From: Halicephalobus mephisto
Taxonomy: Eukaryota > Nematoda > Chromadorea > Rhabditida > Panagrolaimidae
Direction of reading: 5' to 3'
Assembly: GCA_009193035.1 (NCBI GenBank)
Contig: SWDT01000070.1
Span: 372,001-436,000, forward strand
DNA: 64,000 bases
The number at the start of each line of letters is the position of its first letter. Position 1 is the stretch's first letter. This document shows, in pieces, positions 23,538-34,450 of this stretch. The position numbers and the translations under genes are program-made. The notes beneath the pieces are model-generated. The model was not told the origin of the DNA and searched no databases. It saw nothing but the letters and a program-made list of their open reading frames with translations.

Positions 23538-24427
23538 ATGTTTCAAAAAACGGCTTTTTGGATTTACCTTCTGTCAGCTTTCACTACGGTATCTGCAAAT
23601 TGGTTTTACCAACAGTCAGTGAGGATTTGCGGGACCTCCAGATGCCAGAAGGAAGACTACTTCCATTACTACAATTGCAATGGATCTTACTGCGACTTCC
23701 ATCTCCAGGTTTGATTGTTAAATTAGAAAAAATTTAAATTTAAAAAATTAGAAAAAATTAAATTAGAAAAATTTAAATTTTAAAAAGTTAAAAATTTTAA
23801 AAAGAAAAATTCCAAAAAGTTGAAAATTTTAAAACTTGGAAATTTTTAAAATGTTCGAAAAATTCAAAAAAGTTAAAAATTTTTAAAATGTTCGAAAAAT
23901 TTTAAAACTTAAAAATTCTTTAAAATTTTTAACAACTTTTTGAATTTTTAAAAATTATTAATTTAAAAAATATCCGAAATTTTATTTCGAAATTATCTCG
24001 TAATTATTTTTTAAATTTTTGTATTAATATGATATTCAAAAATTTGTTTAAGTTTGAAATTGTATTTTTTGTAAATTTGATATAAAGCGAAATAGGAATA
24101 AAAATAATGATATTCAAAAAGTAATAATGCTTAAAAAGTAATAATGTTTAAAAAGTAATAATACTTAAAAAATAATAATATTTAAAAAGTAATCATATTC
24201 AAAAAGTGATGATATTCAAAAAGTAATAATATTCAAAAAGTGATGATATTCAAAAAACAATACTTAAAAAGTAATAATATTCAAAAAATAATGATATCCA
24301 AGAAGTAATGATATTCAAAAAGTAATTTTAGCCATGGCTCTTCGCCGTCATCTCGTTCATCGTTCTTAGTTTCCTGCTTTCTGTTTTTTGCTCACTTCTG
24401 AAATGTATCTGCTGTCCTCGACGATGA
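23538..24427 (+). CDS. Small type I membrane protein with Cys-rich ectodomain
   Basis: Two exons, 23538-23708 and 24332-24427, joined in phase 0 (CAG/GTTTGA ... TTTTAG), giving 88 residues. Seen: signal peptide (MFQKTAFWIYLLSAFTTVSA), a ~37-residue ectodomain with four Cys in the order C-x5-C-x11-C-x4-C, aromatic residues and one NGS glycosylation site, then a membrane segment (LFAVISFIVLSFLLSVFCSL) and a short tail KCICCPRR likely to be palmitoylated. I do not recognise the family; the layout recalls small VOPP1/WBP1- or Shisa-like adaptors, but the Cys spacing was not matched. A weak alternative donor inside exon 2 could in principle join the orphan exon at 27316. The intron carries a 17-bp repeat. 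Confidence 0.72.
24100..24325. repeat. ~17-bp tandem repeat in an intron
   Basis: About thirteen units of ATATTCAAAAAGTAATGAT-type sequence, some with TTAAAAAGTAATAAT. They lie just before the acceptor of the second exon, whose sequence AAAAAGTAATTTTAG is itself the last degenerate unit. Confidence 0.85.
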
Positions 24428-24925
24428 ACCTCCAGAATCCTGATAAATTCAGGAAAATCAAAAAATTACTCCAATTTTTTCTTTTTTTAAAAGAAAAATA
24501 AATTTTTTAAATTTTTTATAAAAAAGAGATTTTTAAAAATTCTAAATTTATCTGCAGATCAGTTGGCAGATCGACGAGAAATCGATGATTGAGTGTTTTG
24601 ACACAGCTTTGGGATAAATATTTATTTTTCAAAATTAGATTCCAGGAAACGTGACTAGAAAAAACTTTTTAAATTTTTTTAAAGAATCAGATAATCCTAA
24701 ATTTTTGGAAAACTAATTTGTGGGGAATTTTACGAAGTTTATTATACCTTCTCTCGCACTGGCCGAGACCAGATAGCGATTTCTACAATATCTTACAGAA
24801 TTACAAAACTTCTTACAATTGGTAATAATAAAAACAAAAATTTTCGGTACAGCAATGATAGTCTACGTCACATTTCGCAATTGTTAGAAATCAAAAGTTT
24901 ACAAGTAATTTACAATCATCGCTAA
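24428..24925. other. Spacer, nothing recognised
   Basis: 3' flank of the small membrane-protein gene, followed by mixed sequence (about 24720-24910) without an open frame or motif. Confidence 0.5.
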
Positions 24926-24929
24926 CTGA

Positions 24930-25385
24930 ATGCAATCAAACACATCGATTACACTTACTTAGAATCAACTTTTGCTTGATTGCCATCATTGCCATCGATT
25001 ACATTCACTCAGAATCTAACCTATTGAGGATTGCATTCAGTTAGTAATGATTGCAAATTACCTATGATGGAAAAATGTCTCAAACACCTTCGATTGTATT
25101 CACTTAGAATCAACTTTTGCTTTATTGCCATCGATTACACTCACTCAGAATCTAACCTATTGAAGATTATATTCAGTTAGCCGTGATTGCAAATTACCTA
25201 TGATGGAAAAAATGTCTCAAACACCTTCGGTTGCATCAGTTATAATCAACCTTTGCTTGATTGCAATCATTGCCACCGGTTACACTCACTCAGAATTCAA
25301 CCTATTGAGGATTACATTCAAAAAGTTCTTATGCGTTGATTGCGTTCATTTAGCAATGATTGCAAATTGTCTGTGTTACTTTTTG
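24930..25385. repeat. ~140-bp tandem repeat, three copies
   Basis: Each copy has CTTAGAATCAACTTTTGCTT, TTGCCATCGATTACA, CTCACTCAGAATCTAACCTA and TTGCAAATTACCTATGATGG. The copies are graded: the first two are close, the third is diverged at its 3' end. Short open frames inside are not conserved between copies. Confidence 0.85.
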
Positions 25386-25731
25386 TGTAGGAATAAAAGG
25401 CCAAACTTAATTTATTTAATTGATTAAAAATCTTAAGTCTTTTAATGCTGTTTCCTCCGTAGCATTTATAGGATAAATGTTGTATCATTATTCTAAGACC
25501 TTCCAATTGAGCACTCATTTGTTAAGTTTAAAGGAGTTGATAGAAAAAAAAACAAATGTGCAATTAGACAATGTTTCTTCAATGTACGAACTTAAATATC
25601 TTCTTGCATTTCCTGATCTCAAGATTAACAGATATATTTTCATTAAAAAAACTTATTAACACACGGAATCTTGTTTGTGATTAAAGTAGCGTTTTGTAGA
25701 TTTTGGAATGCTGAATCGAGTAGTATATAAC
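25386..25731. other. Spacer with one short open frame
   Basis: A plus-strand ATG frame at 25477-25659 (60 codons) lacks recognisable domains, signal peptide or strong splice signals; not called. Confidence 0.4.
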
Positions 25732-25959
25732 TGTTGGATCGGGCACGATCTATCTGAATGGAGGCCCTACAGCGTTGGTCCCGAAGGAAATACCCTGAGG
25801 ACCAACGAAAGGCGTACGATTGCTTTTTGGCAGCAATTTAGAGATTGCGCAATAATTGTGATAGAGTTGTGTTTTATCTCGTGCCTGAGACCCCAATAAA
25901 GTTACTTCCATATATTTGTATCTACACGCGGATCCGGATTCCCCAGCGACGATCCAACA
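25732..25959 (+). mobile_element. Solo LTR of a retrotransposon (copy 2)
   Basis: A 228-bp block with perfectly inverted 10-bp ends (TGTTGGATCG ... CGATCCAACA), a CCCAATAAAG polyadenylation signal about 60 bp before its end, and close identity to the block at 20100-20329. The flanks do not show a target duplication. The 5.4 kb between the two LTRs holds ordinary genes and no retroelement frames, so these are two solo LTRs rather than one element. Confidence 0.82.
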
Positions 25960-26535
25960 CTTAGTTAATAAGAGGCTCAAAAAGATATTAATATACTCAT
26001 TATGAAGATATAAAATGCTACCGAAAGATATGTAAACCATCTTTTCTAGTCATCACTAAAGAAAGATGAGAGATTTTTTATGATCCCCAATATTGTCCAT
26101 ATTAGACAACATATATTCAACGCAGTATTTAAGGACTGAACTCTTGATATATTGTTGAGCAATTTCAGTTACATAATTATACATAAATAAATTGGATTCT
26201 TTGTCTTCGTTCTTGAAAGAAACATTTTTTTTAAAGATCTTAAAAATTTTAATCCAAAATGACTCAAAAAAGCTCGATTTCTTTTGTTTTTCATTGTTAT
26301 TTCATCATTAAAATTATATTTAAAGACATACTTATCAAAATGATGAAGATATAATATAGAAATAAAAAAATGCTATATAGATTATTTAGTTGAGGATTTT
26401 TTTAATTTCTAAGTTTAATCTTCTTATATTTAACGCTTAATTGGTTAATCTTAAAAATCCCTTCACCGTTGGTCTTAGAATTATATTTAGTTTATTTAAG
26501 CAAATTTTATAAAAATTGGTTGATTAGGACAATTT
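25960..26535. other. Spacer, nothing recognised
   Basis: AT-rich sequence without an open frame of note. Short words such as AAAGATGAGAGATTTTTTAT do not repeat. Confidence 0.5.
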
Positions 26536-26790
26536 TTTAGCACTTTATCGAACGTTTTCAAAGCAATTACAATATAGGATTTAGAACATAATATACTCAG
26601 GCTTTGGATTTTCCTCCTCTATTGTTCGTGCATCTCAGCCCTTCTGATCATCTTCAGGGAATTCTTCCTCTTACTAGAATCATCTTTTCGGTACTTCTGA
26701 CCTTGCTTTTTTCTTTGATGAATGCGTCTTAGCCGTTTGAAGTCAGGTTGCGGCTGGCAAGGCCTGGATCACCATGATTTGGACAATTTT
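26536..26790. repeat. Dispersed ~255-bp repeat (copy 1)
   Basis: Highly similar to 34451-34708 in the same orientation, beginning TTTAGCACTTTATCGAACGT and ending near CATGATTTGGACAATTT. The minus strand shows a degenerate Lys/Arg-rich frame interrupted by a stop in both copies, so it may be an old element or pseudogene fragment. Confidence 0.85.
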
Positions 26791-27315
26791 CGAAAATTCG
26801 TCGTAATTTTCCCTTCAAGTTTTATCGAAAACTATTTTCGATAATCCCTAACTTTTGATTCTTTTCTGTTGTCGATCATCTGTAGATACACTTATAAGTA
26901 ATTGAATACTCTGGACCCTATGAAAAGTTATATAAAAATAAAACTAAGTGATGTAATTCTATGTGGACAAATTATACTGTCATTTTAAAACTTATTTAAT
27001 AATTTATTTCTCGAAAATTAAATAAGGAAAATGTCAACCTAGTATTATATAATTAAGCGATTGGAAGTACTAAACAAGACATTAAAAGCTCGATCCTTAA
27101 ATACCACGCCGAATGTGTGTTATTTAATATAAACAATGTTGGGGAACATCGGGAAATCCCTCATATTTTTTCTTAACAACATCTGAGAAGTATTTTTTGC
27201 ATATTATTTGATAGAGATTTGAATAAAATTTACGATCGGTATATTAGTTTTTTTTCAAGTCCTTTGAAAATTAAGTTAGTTATTTTTTTGAATTTGGTTT
27301 AAAAGTTTTTTACAG

Positions 27316-27443
27316 ACATAGCTGATGAAGTTGAATATCGGAAGACAGATTTCGACGTGACGAAGCAGACCCTCCTACCAACCCGGGTTAACACCTACGC
27401 ACGTCACCAACGAAACAGATGGATCAAAGAAGCAAACAATTAA
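27316..27443 (+). CDS. Orphan terminal exon, cytoplasmic-tail-like
   Basis: A strong acceptor (TTTTTTACAG) is followed by 42 in-frame codons after a split codon, ending in TAA: IADEVEYRKTDFDVTKQTLL, then TRVNTYARHQRNRW and IKEANN. The composition is plainly coding and less AT-biased than its surroundings. It needs an upstream exon ending in phase 1. The nearest candidate gene (23538-24427) already has its own stop; a weak GTATCT donor in its second exon would match the phase. The ~70 bp following this exon recur within the first intron of that gene (near 24048-24110), which hints at a local partial duplication. It is either the last exon of an undetected gene or a gene fragment. Confidence 0.48.
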
Positions 27444-27813
27444 AATTGAAAATTTAATTTGTTTAAGTTTGAAATTGTATTGTTTGTAAATTTGATATGG
27501 TATGAAATAGGAATAAAAATAAAAGTAAATTGTTTATATTTCAAATTTAGTTGAATTCTGGAATGTTATATACCGTTCGATTTGGCATTCTAAAATCTAC
27601 AAAACGCTACCTTAATTACAGGCGGAGTTCTGTGTTAACGACAAATAATCACTTTGTACTTTTTCAGAAGCACGCAATCAAAATACTGAACCTAAAGCCA
27701 TTTTCATTTATTTCCACACAATCTTATAATTGTTTTATTTCTGTCTCTGAAGATTAATACATAATATTCTTGACAATTATTATCTTCTTATTTTAAAACC
27801 CGTGGTTTGAATA
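27444..27813. other. Spacer upstream of the chemoreceptor, with duplicated 3'-flank segment
   Basis: 27455-27527 (TTTGTTTAAGTTTGAAATTG ... GAAATAGGAATAAAAATAA) is repeated at about 24044-24110. The rest is unremarkable AT-rich sequence. Confidence 0.7.
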
Positions 27814-28845
27814 ATGTCGTTTTCGCTGGAAGATATTCTGAATGAGATAATTCTGGGACAATGTATCATTTCTGTCATCTGTGAAGTCATTAGTCTTTTT
27901 TGTTTTTCTATCTTACTGTATACCCTTGTGATCAAGAAGTTGAAGTCTGTTATCGAAACTTCACCGACTATGATTCTGTATATCGTTATCGAAACCTTGC
28001 TCAACTTCTCAACTATACTGTATTTGATGTATTTATCCATCTTTTGGAACCAGAAAAAGAGCAAGTATAACGCCTACTGGCTGTACTCCGTCGGAGGAGT
28101 TCAGAACCTCATCATGACGATATCCCCGATCCCGGCGTTCTTCCTAGGAGTCGACAGATGCTTCTGTGTCTGGTTTCCGATATCTTACAACGAAAAGAAG
28201 AAGAAAATTACTGTATTTGCTGCGATATTTGTCATCATTGTATTTTTAATAATCTGTGTTTTTCTAAGAATCCTCGTCAATGTCCCAAAGAGTCCCGAAA
28301 CGACTTGTATGACATTGGGGTGCATGATGTCCAACTCTTCAGGACAAGTTTACACGACTTTAAGATACATCGCCGGAATTGCTAACTTCATCGTCGGACT
28401 GACATTAGGATTCATTATCAAAAAGTACAAAATCTCCGTTCACAAGGTAAAGTACAATACTGTAAAGCAATTATAGAGATATTTTAGAGTAATACCTTAG
28501 TTCTCGTGACATTGGTAATGACTTTTTTCTGTGACCTATGTCCTCATTTGTTCAGCTTCGCGTCTTATACTGTAAGTTGTCAAGATTCCAAACAAAAACA
28601 CATCAATTGCTGATTCTACAGTAAGCAAATAAAGTTAAATTTTTTAGTTTTTCCAATACAACGTCTCCAAATCCCTCGGACTCTACAGCCTCGTCGCAAG
28701 TGCCGTCGAAAGTTGTTGTTGTGCATTGTTTTATAAACATTCTTTTCGGTCCCAAATTAATCCGTCTCAATCTTCCAAATCTCATCACAGTACTCTAAAG
28801 ACAATTACAATAAAATCCAAAAAAATATTATCTGTAATTTATTAA
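27814..28845 (+). CDS. Serpentine chemoreceptor GPCR, probably Srbc class
   Basis: Three exons: 27814-28446, 28488-28571 and 28648-28845, all joined in phase 0 by GT-AG introns of 41 and 76 bp, giving 304 residues. Seven hydrophobic segments are visible: roughly 11-37, 48-72, 91-116, 127-150 and 180-198 in exon 1, the exon-2 segment (LVLVTLVMTFFCDLCPHLF), and the exon-3 segment (LGLYSLVASAVESCCCALFY). The DRC-x2-VWFPISY box after TM3, the C-x-T-x-GC motif in the second extracellular loop and the ~300-residue length fit nematode chemosensory receptors; the class is inferred, not proven. Such receptors sit in cilia of sensory neurons. The C-terminal tail is Ser/Lys-rich. An AATAAA falls inside the last exon shortly before the stop, so the true 3' end should be checked. 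Confidence 0.85.
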
Positions 28846-29426
28846 CTTTTTTCTTTTGAAAGTCAAAAGTAAAACAATCATCATATTGTTCCTGTTCCTT
28901 AAACAAAAACGTAACTTTTGATTTCGTAACAATTGCAAAATGTAACACAATCGTCACATATTTTATAAATATCTGACTTTTGTGACGGAAATTAAAAAAT
29001 AATAGTGATGATTTGCATTTGTTACTGTGTCAAAAGTTAGTTTTTTTTGTCTGTATCTAGTACGCATTTGTAAATTATATAAATCCAACTGGCATAGTTA
29101 GAGGCAGTTAACCTAAAGTATTCAAGTCCACTGGAAGTTTCCTTGAGTGAGTCATTATTGAACTATGTCCTATTGCCCTACGTTAGTGATTTCACTGTCT
29201 AATCATTCGAATAAACGTAACACACTGGTCATGACGTCAACGTATCTTCTTTTTCTTAATGTTTATCCCGCACTATGCAGAGTTCGCTTACAATCGCGCG
29301 AAAATTACAAACATAACACTTAAATTTGACAATTATGATCACGGATATTCTTGGTACGACTGATTTCCTCTTGATGATTGGTTTGTTGCAGGAGTCTGAC
29401 ATCTGAGTCACGACATTAACGTATAC
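28846..29426. other. Spacer, nothing recognised
   Basis: Unique mixed sequence. Related phrases CATGACGTCAACGTAT (29231) and CACGACATTAACGTAT (29409) occur twice about 180 bp apart, suggesting a duplicated flank next to the MITEs. Confidence 0.5.
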
Positions 29427-29606
29427 TACAATCGAATTTCGATATCAAATACCCCCTTGGAACCGACCAAAGTTTATCTTTAATAAAGAATATATTATAG
29501 CGGGGATAAATTTGAAGGCAGACTAACCAAACTCATTCACTCATACCGTATGCTATAACGTGAGATATATTATAGCAAGGGTATCTTATATCCAAGTTTT
29601 GTTGTA
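29427..29606. mobile_element. MITE copy 1 (Tc/mariner-like ends, TA target)
   Basis: A 180-bp unit from TA to TA with terminal inverted repeats: left TACAATCGAATTTCGATATC, right the complement of CAAAACTTGGATATAAGATA. Subterminal AAATACCC/GGGTATCT. Non-coding. It shares its right-hand TA with copy 2. Confidence 0.75.
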
Positions 29607-29785
29607 CAGTCAAACTTGGATATCAAATACCCCCTTGAGACCGGACAAAGAGTATCTTATAACAAAGAATATATTATAGCGGGGATAAATTTGAAGGCAG
29701 ACTAACCAAAATCATTCACTCACACCGTATGCTATAACGTGAGATATGTTATAGCAAGGGTATCTTATATTCAAGTTCTACTGTA
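29605..29785. mobile_element. MITE copy 2, tandem with copy 1
   Basis: A 181-bp unit starting TACAGTCAAACTTGGATATC and ending TCTTATATTCAAGTTCTACTGTA (long quote avoided: right end is the inverse of TACAGTAGAACTTGAATATA). CAGT ends and TA boundaries are typical of Tc1/mariner-derived MITEs. The two copies are nearly identical internally (AATATATTATAGCGGGGATA). Confidence 0.82.
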
Positions 29786-30440
29786 TTTTAAAAACCAAAA
29801 ATTAGCGTTATTACAAAATTTCCTCGATATGAATTTTACAAATTCCTTAAGAAGTACAGTAAGTAACAATTTTAAAACTTTCAATATTTCGCAATCTCGT
29901 GGAGTTGTAATTATGTCTAAAAATTTTTTTATTTAGAGAGAATTGGAAATTTTTGAATTAAAGTCATACAAAATGTAAAATCTTCCGTCGATTTTTGAAT
30001 ATCAGTAATTTTATATGAAAATAATAAAGATATTCAAAAAATCATAATCAACATTAAATAGTTCATCGACGAAAAAATTATTTTTATTATAAAATTTAAA
30101 AATGAAAATTCCCGAAATTATCTATTTTAAAAATCGTAGTATTTTGTAATTTAAAAATTAAGTCATTGAATTAATTTTTTAAATTTTTATTTTGTTTAAT
30201 AATAGTATTTCCATGCCTTAATCCCAAAATCATCGGATCTGCTTCTTTGTTGGAAATTTCCAACAAACGACAAGTTTATTTTGTATTTTCCTCATTGTAA
30301 AATAACCATCTAATCTTCGTACTAAAAAGTAATCTGAATTAACTGTAAATTGTAACCATTATTGCTCTTATAAAAGTAAAAACTAATTGCCGTTTATTTT
30401 CGTTTGTTTTTTATTACATATATAATAGTTTGGAAAATAT
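29786..30440. other. AT-rich spacer
   Basis: No gene. A 65-codon frame overlapping the MITE end is fortuitous. Confidence 0.5.
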
Positions 30441-30444
30441 TGTT

Positions 30445-30835
30445 CTCTGTTGTACTCCTCAGCAGAGGTAGAAGATTATTTAACCTCGGGGGGATTTAAA
30501 TATCTCCAGCCGTGGAGATTATATATCCACAACTTTACGAATAGTCCTCTGTTGTACTCCTCAGCAGAAGTAGAAGACTATTTAACATTAGGCGTTTTAA
30601 ATACCCCTAGTAGTAGAAAGTATGCATCCACAACTTTATGAATCGTCCTCTGTTGTACTTCTTAGCAGAAATAGAAGATTATTTAGTTTCAGACGTTTTA
30701 AATATTCCTAGTAGTAGAAAGTATGCATCCACAACTTTATGAATCGTCCTCTGTCGTACTTCTTAGCAGAAATAGAAGACTATTTAACCTCAGACGTTTT
30801 AAATACCCCTAGTAGTAGAAAGTTGCATCCATAAT
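30445..30835. repeat. 101-bp minisatellite, four copies
   Basis: TGTTGTACT starts at 30450, 30550 and 30651, and TGTCGTACT at 30752. Each unit contains CTCAGCAGAAGTAGAAGACT, GTTTTAAATACCCCTAGTAG and CATCCACAACTTTATGAAT. The copies grade steadily, as expected from unequal exchange. Confidence 0.9.
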
Positions 30836-31169
30836 TGCCAGAGATTGTCATGAAATTCTAAGATTTTTAACAGAATTTTAATATGCTCAACATGTAAAAT
30901 TTCCTAAATAAATTATTCAAATTTTTGAAAAAATCTAAACAATTATCCTTAAGTTTCAATTCAAGAAATTCTGTGAATTTTCTTTCAATTTCAATAGAAA
31001 CTAATTGTGTTGCAGATGTTTGGTCTGAGTAAAAATCTCGTTTTTTAATTCTTGGTTGTTATAAATAAAAATGTGCTCGATGATAAAGGACACAAAATGG
31101 CCGGTATATAAAAGAAACGACTCAAAATTAAAAGAAAACCAATGTTCTGCTTTATTCGTGGTTGCAAAA

Positions 31170-31305
31170 ATTTTATTTTTATATAAAATAATCATTTTTA
31201 TATTTTTATATAAAATAACTATTTTTGAATTTTTATATAAAATAACTATTTTTGAATTTATATATAAAATAATCATTTTTATATTTTTGCATTTTTATAC
31301 AAAAA
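31170..31305. repeat. TTTTATATAAAATAAYYATT repeat upstream of dehydrogenase 1
   Basis: About five 27-30-bp units of TTTTTATATAAAATAACTAT. A short relative (TTTTTATATAAAATAATCAT) lies at about 35340 upstream of dehydrogenase 2, together with a shared GACACAAAATG-CCGG-A-ATAAAAG segment (31088, 35212). The 5' flanks of the two genes are therefore part of the duplication. Confidence 0.7.
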
Positions 31306-31474
31306 AATAATTATTTTTTCTTTGGTTCTAAGTTCTCGTTTTATTGATATTTACAGTAATGAGCTCATTTTTTACTAAAAAAATTCCAAAACCAAAAAAT
31401 TATGAAATTTTACAATTTTCGAATTTTCTATTTTTAAAATTTAAAATTTTAGAAAATCACTTCTGAAATAAGAA

Positions 31475-33340
31475 ATGAATAGATTTGTCCGAAAAGTCGT
31501 CCTTATAACAGGTAAGTAATTTTTTGTTTGAATTTTGTTTAAAATTCATTTTTTACATAAGTTCTGGAAATTCGAAAAAAAAAATATTTTTGCAATAATC
31601 ACAGCAATCCGTTTCCAGTGGGACGTTTATCTTAGTTATTACATTTTCGATATTTATAAACACTTTTGTGATCGTTAAATCCCGAGGATAAATGGACGAT
31701 TGAATATCTCATTTGCCGTAAATTTAGAAACTTCTAAATTTATTAAAATGTAAAATATTTCTAAAATATTGATTGCGAAATTACCTAATACTACGCCACA
31801 ATCCAGAAATCCAAATTGTCACGGAAATTAAATTGTTTTAAAAAATTCCATAAATTCCAAAAAACACAATTTTGTACTAACGCTTATTTCCGTTTCTAAT
31901 AATCTTATGAAGACTGTTAGGACAGGAATAAGAAAAATATCAGCAATCTTTACTTAAACAATAAGGCACAGACAATAATTATCTATTGCACATACACAAG
32001 ACAACCGAAGGTCCCACACATGCTCTACAGTATTTCACATTCCCTGATATTCAGACTATTTCTTTGGATGCTATTTTTCTAGTATAGTTTCTGTCTTAAA
32101 ATTTAGATAACAAGTTTCAATTCATAATAACAGAGAACTTCACTTATGTCCTTAGTATTCTATGGCTTCTGATATTCAGACTACTTCTTGGGTGCTAACT
32201 TTCTAGTATAGTTTCTGTCTTAACATTTACATAGTAAATTTCAATTCACAATAACAGAGAACTTCACTCATGTCCTATAGTATTCTATGGGTTCTGATTT
32301 TCAGCCTACTTCTTTGGGTGCTATTTTTCTAGTATAGTTTCTCTCCCAGCAATGACTAAGCATGATATGAAGAATACTATTAGAATAATGTTTTCTACTG
32401 TAAGGTCCGGTTTTTAAATGTCTATAGGATAGTTCTGAAAGGATCTAGACTAGTTTAACAAGATCTAAATGAGGTACACAATTGGACTGCCAAATAATCT
32501 AAAAACTTTCCACTTTCAAAGCTTTATATAGTTATGCAATAATAAAAAAAATTCCATAATTTGCAATTCTATTATCTAAATCCCGTTTCAGGATCTTCTG
32601 GAGGAATCGGAAGATCTGCAGTCATCAAATTCGCGAACGAAGGGGCTTCTGTCGTTATTCATGGACAGAATCCAGACAAACTCGAAGAAGTCCGTCGTAC
32701 CATCTGCTCCAGTGGAGTCCCGGAATCCCGAGTCCTCGTGGTTTCTGGCGCTATTCAGGAAGAAAGTACCCAAGACAAACTCATCAATGAGACTGTCAAG
32801 AAGTTTGGAAGACTCGATGTCCTCGTCAACAACGCTGGAGTGTCCATGAAGACCGGAAGTGACGGCAACTCCATGGAGTCCTTTGATCTTGTCTTCGACG
32901 TCAATGTCCGAGCTGTCTACAGACTTACTCAACTGGCTATACCTCATCTCGAGAAGACCAAAGGATGCATCGTCAACATCAGCTCTGCATTGTCACAAAG
33001 AACTTTTCCTCGGAATATGCCCTATTCCATCAGCAAAGCTGCCCTCAACCACATGACCCGCAATTTCGCCAACGTACTCGGTCCAAAGGGAATCAGAGTC
33101 AACTGTCTCGCTCCAGGAATCGTTGTTACTGATTTCATTAGTCGACACGGAGTTCCTAAAGAACAATGTGAAGCCACCTATAGCCAGATAGCTAAAAACG
33201 CTCTTCCACTCCAGAAACCCGGTCAGCCAGAAGAACAAGCCGACGCCATCCTGTTTTTGGCTTCTTCAACGAACAGCTACATGACTGGTTCCATCGTCTT
33301 CAACGATGGTGGCAGTATTTGCTTCAGTCCTACTATGTAG
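31475..33340 (+). CDS. Short-chain dehydrogenase/reductase (tandem copy 1)
   Basis: Two exons, 31475-31511 and 32592-33340, phase-1 junction (ACAG/GTAAGT ... TTTCAG), 261 residues. Classical SDR: cofactor loop TGSSGGIG (residues 12-19), NNAG (92-95), catalytic Ser in NISS (about 143-144), YSISK (Tyr157, Lys161), then the PGIVVTDF loop and a C-terminal FNDGG element. These oxidise or reduce a hydroxyl/ketone with NAD(P)(H); the substrate cannot be told. The Asn-rather-than-Asp/Arg pattern after the second strand (GQNPDK) suggests NADP(H), an inference. The first exon reads MNRFVRKVVLITG, unlike the usual F-x-GK of the family and of copy 2, so this position has drifted. AATAAA is at 33374. The 1,080-bp intron holds a tandem repeat. 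Confidence 0.93.
32040..32350. repeat. ~124-bp tandem repeat in intron of dehydrogenase 1, three copies
   Basis: Units share ATTCAGACTA-TTCTT-GG, TTTTCTAGTATAGTTTCTGT, TTCAATTCA-AATAACAGAG and AACTTCACT-ATGTCCT-TAG; starts near 32046, 32170 and 32296. Confidence 0.88.
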
Positions 33341-34450
33341 AAATACTCGAAGAAATCCAAGCAAATCATTCAGAATAAAACTTTTTAAAGTAAAATTTGG
33401 TAAAATATTAATAATTCTCTATAAACGAACCGATATTAGAAAACTATGTCATTTATAATTTTTTTAAAATGAAAAATCTGGACAGTTTACGAACGATAAC
33501 CTAAAACGTCTCTAGAGCGATTTTTGGATAAATTTTACAAGGCATTTTCATGATGAATTTTTTTCGAAATGGATTTTACTCATGAATATTGGAGTGATCG
33601 GAACGGCGATAACGCCACCGATCCAGAAAAACTGCTAAGTCTTAACAAAGATTTATCGATCGTGTTATGTTTGTACTTTATAACTTGTTTATAATAATGA
33701 TTTAATTACCCAAGTTTGAGGTTCGAAATAAAGCAACTACGAAAAGGTATTTCGAACATGGAATAAAAAATATTTATCAACGTTTTTTTAACCTTATGGA
33801 TCTTCAAAGTCTTACACAATATGTCCAAGTTAATTTTGTGAAGCATTATTCTTAAATCTGACTGTTGTGACTTCCTAAGGGACGCTGCAAAATAGGAAAA
33901 CAAGCACTGGAGTCTTTACGGAACAACAAATCACAATCTTATTTTATATCACACCATAAAAAACACACAATAACAGAAACCTCGCAAGGTTACGGTAGTC
34001 GTGCTAAGACCAACAATTCAGGGAGGGTCAGCTGTATGGCGTCTCTTCAGGTCCCAAAACTGACAAACGAAAAACAATTATAAATCCGCAAAAAACGTCG
34101 TGTTCAATTCAGTAACAAATAAAATCATTTTTGCAACAATTTCTAACTTGACAAAAATTATGTAATTGTAGTAATTTTCAACAATATTCGATATTTATGA
34201 TAAAAATTCATTACGAAAAATCTGCATTTTTATCGAAATTATATTTTTTTAACATCGACGTGGTTGTAGTATGGGTCTTCGGAGCTGCGTAGGATATTGA
34301 GTACGTAATGATAGTTACACGGCTCCGAGACCGAGCGGAGGATTGAGGTTCCTGCCATAGGCAGTTTGCCAAATAAGTTTATTAAACATTATCAAGCGAA
34401 TAGAAAGGGGACATTTTTTCAATCTCGTCCATGAGCCCGAATCGACGGAC
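33341..34450. other. Spacer between the dehydrogenase genes, mobile-element-like fragments
   Basis: No gene. 33985-34070 (TTACGGTAGTCGTGCTAAGA ... GCGTCTCTTCAGGTCCCAA) resembles 36685-36765 in intron 1 of dehydrogenase 2, suggesting a duplicated or dispersed element piece. 34300-34375 has a mixed GC island without open frame. Confidence 0.55.

Noticed and set aside
20100..25959. A single full-length LTR retrotransposon between the two LTRs
   Set aside because: The interior lacks gag/pol frames and a primer-binding site and contains host exons, so the LTRs are treated as solo.
32588..32947. Conserved antisense frames (119 codons) in both SDR copies
   Set aside because: Identity follows from the sense-strand identity of the two genes; they are shadows.
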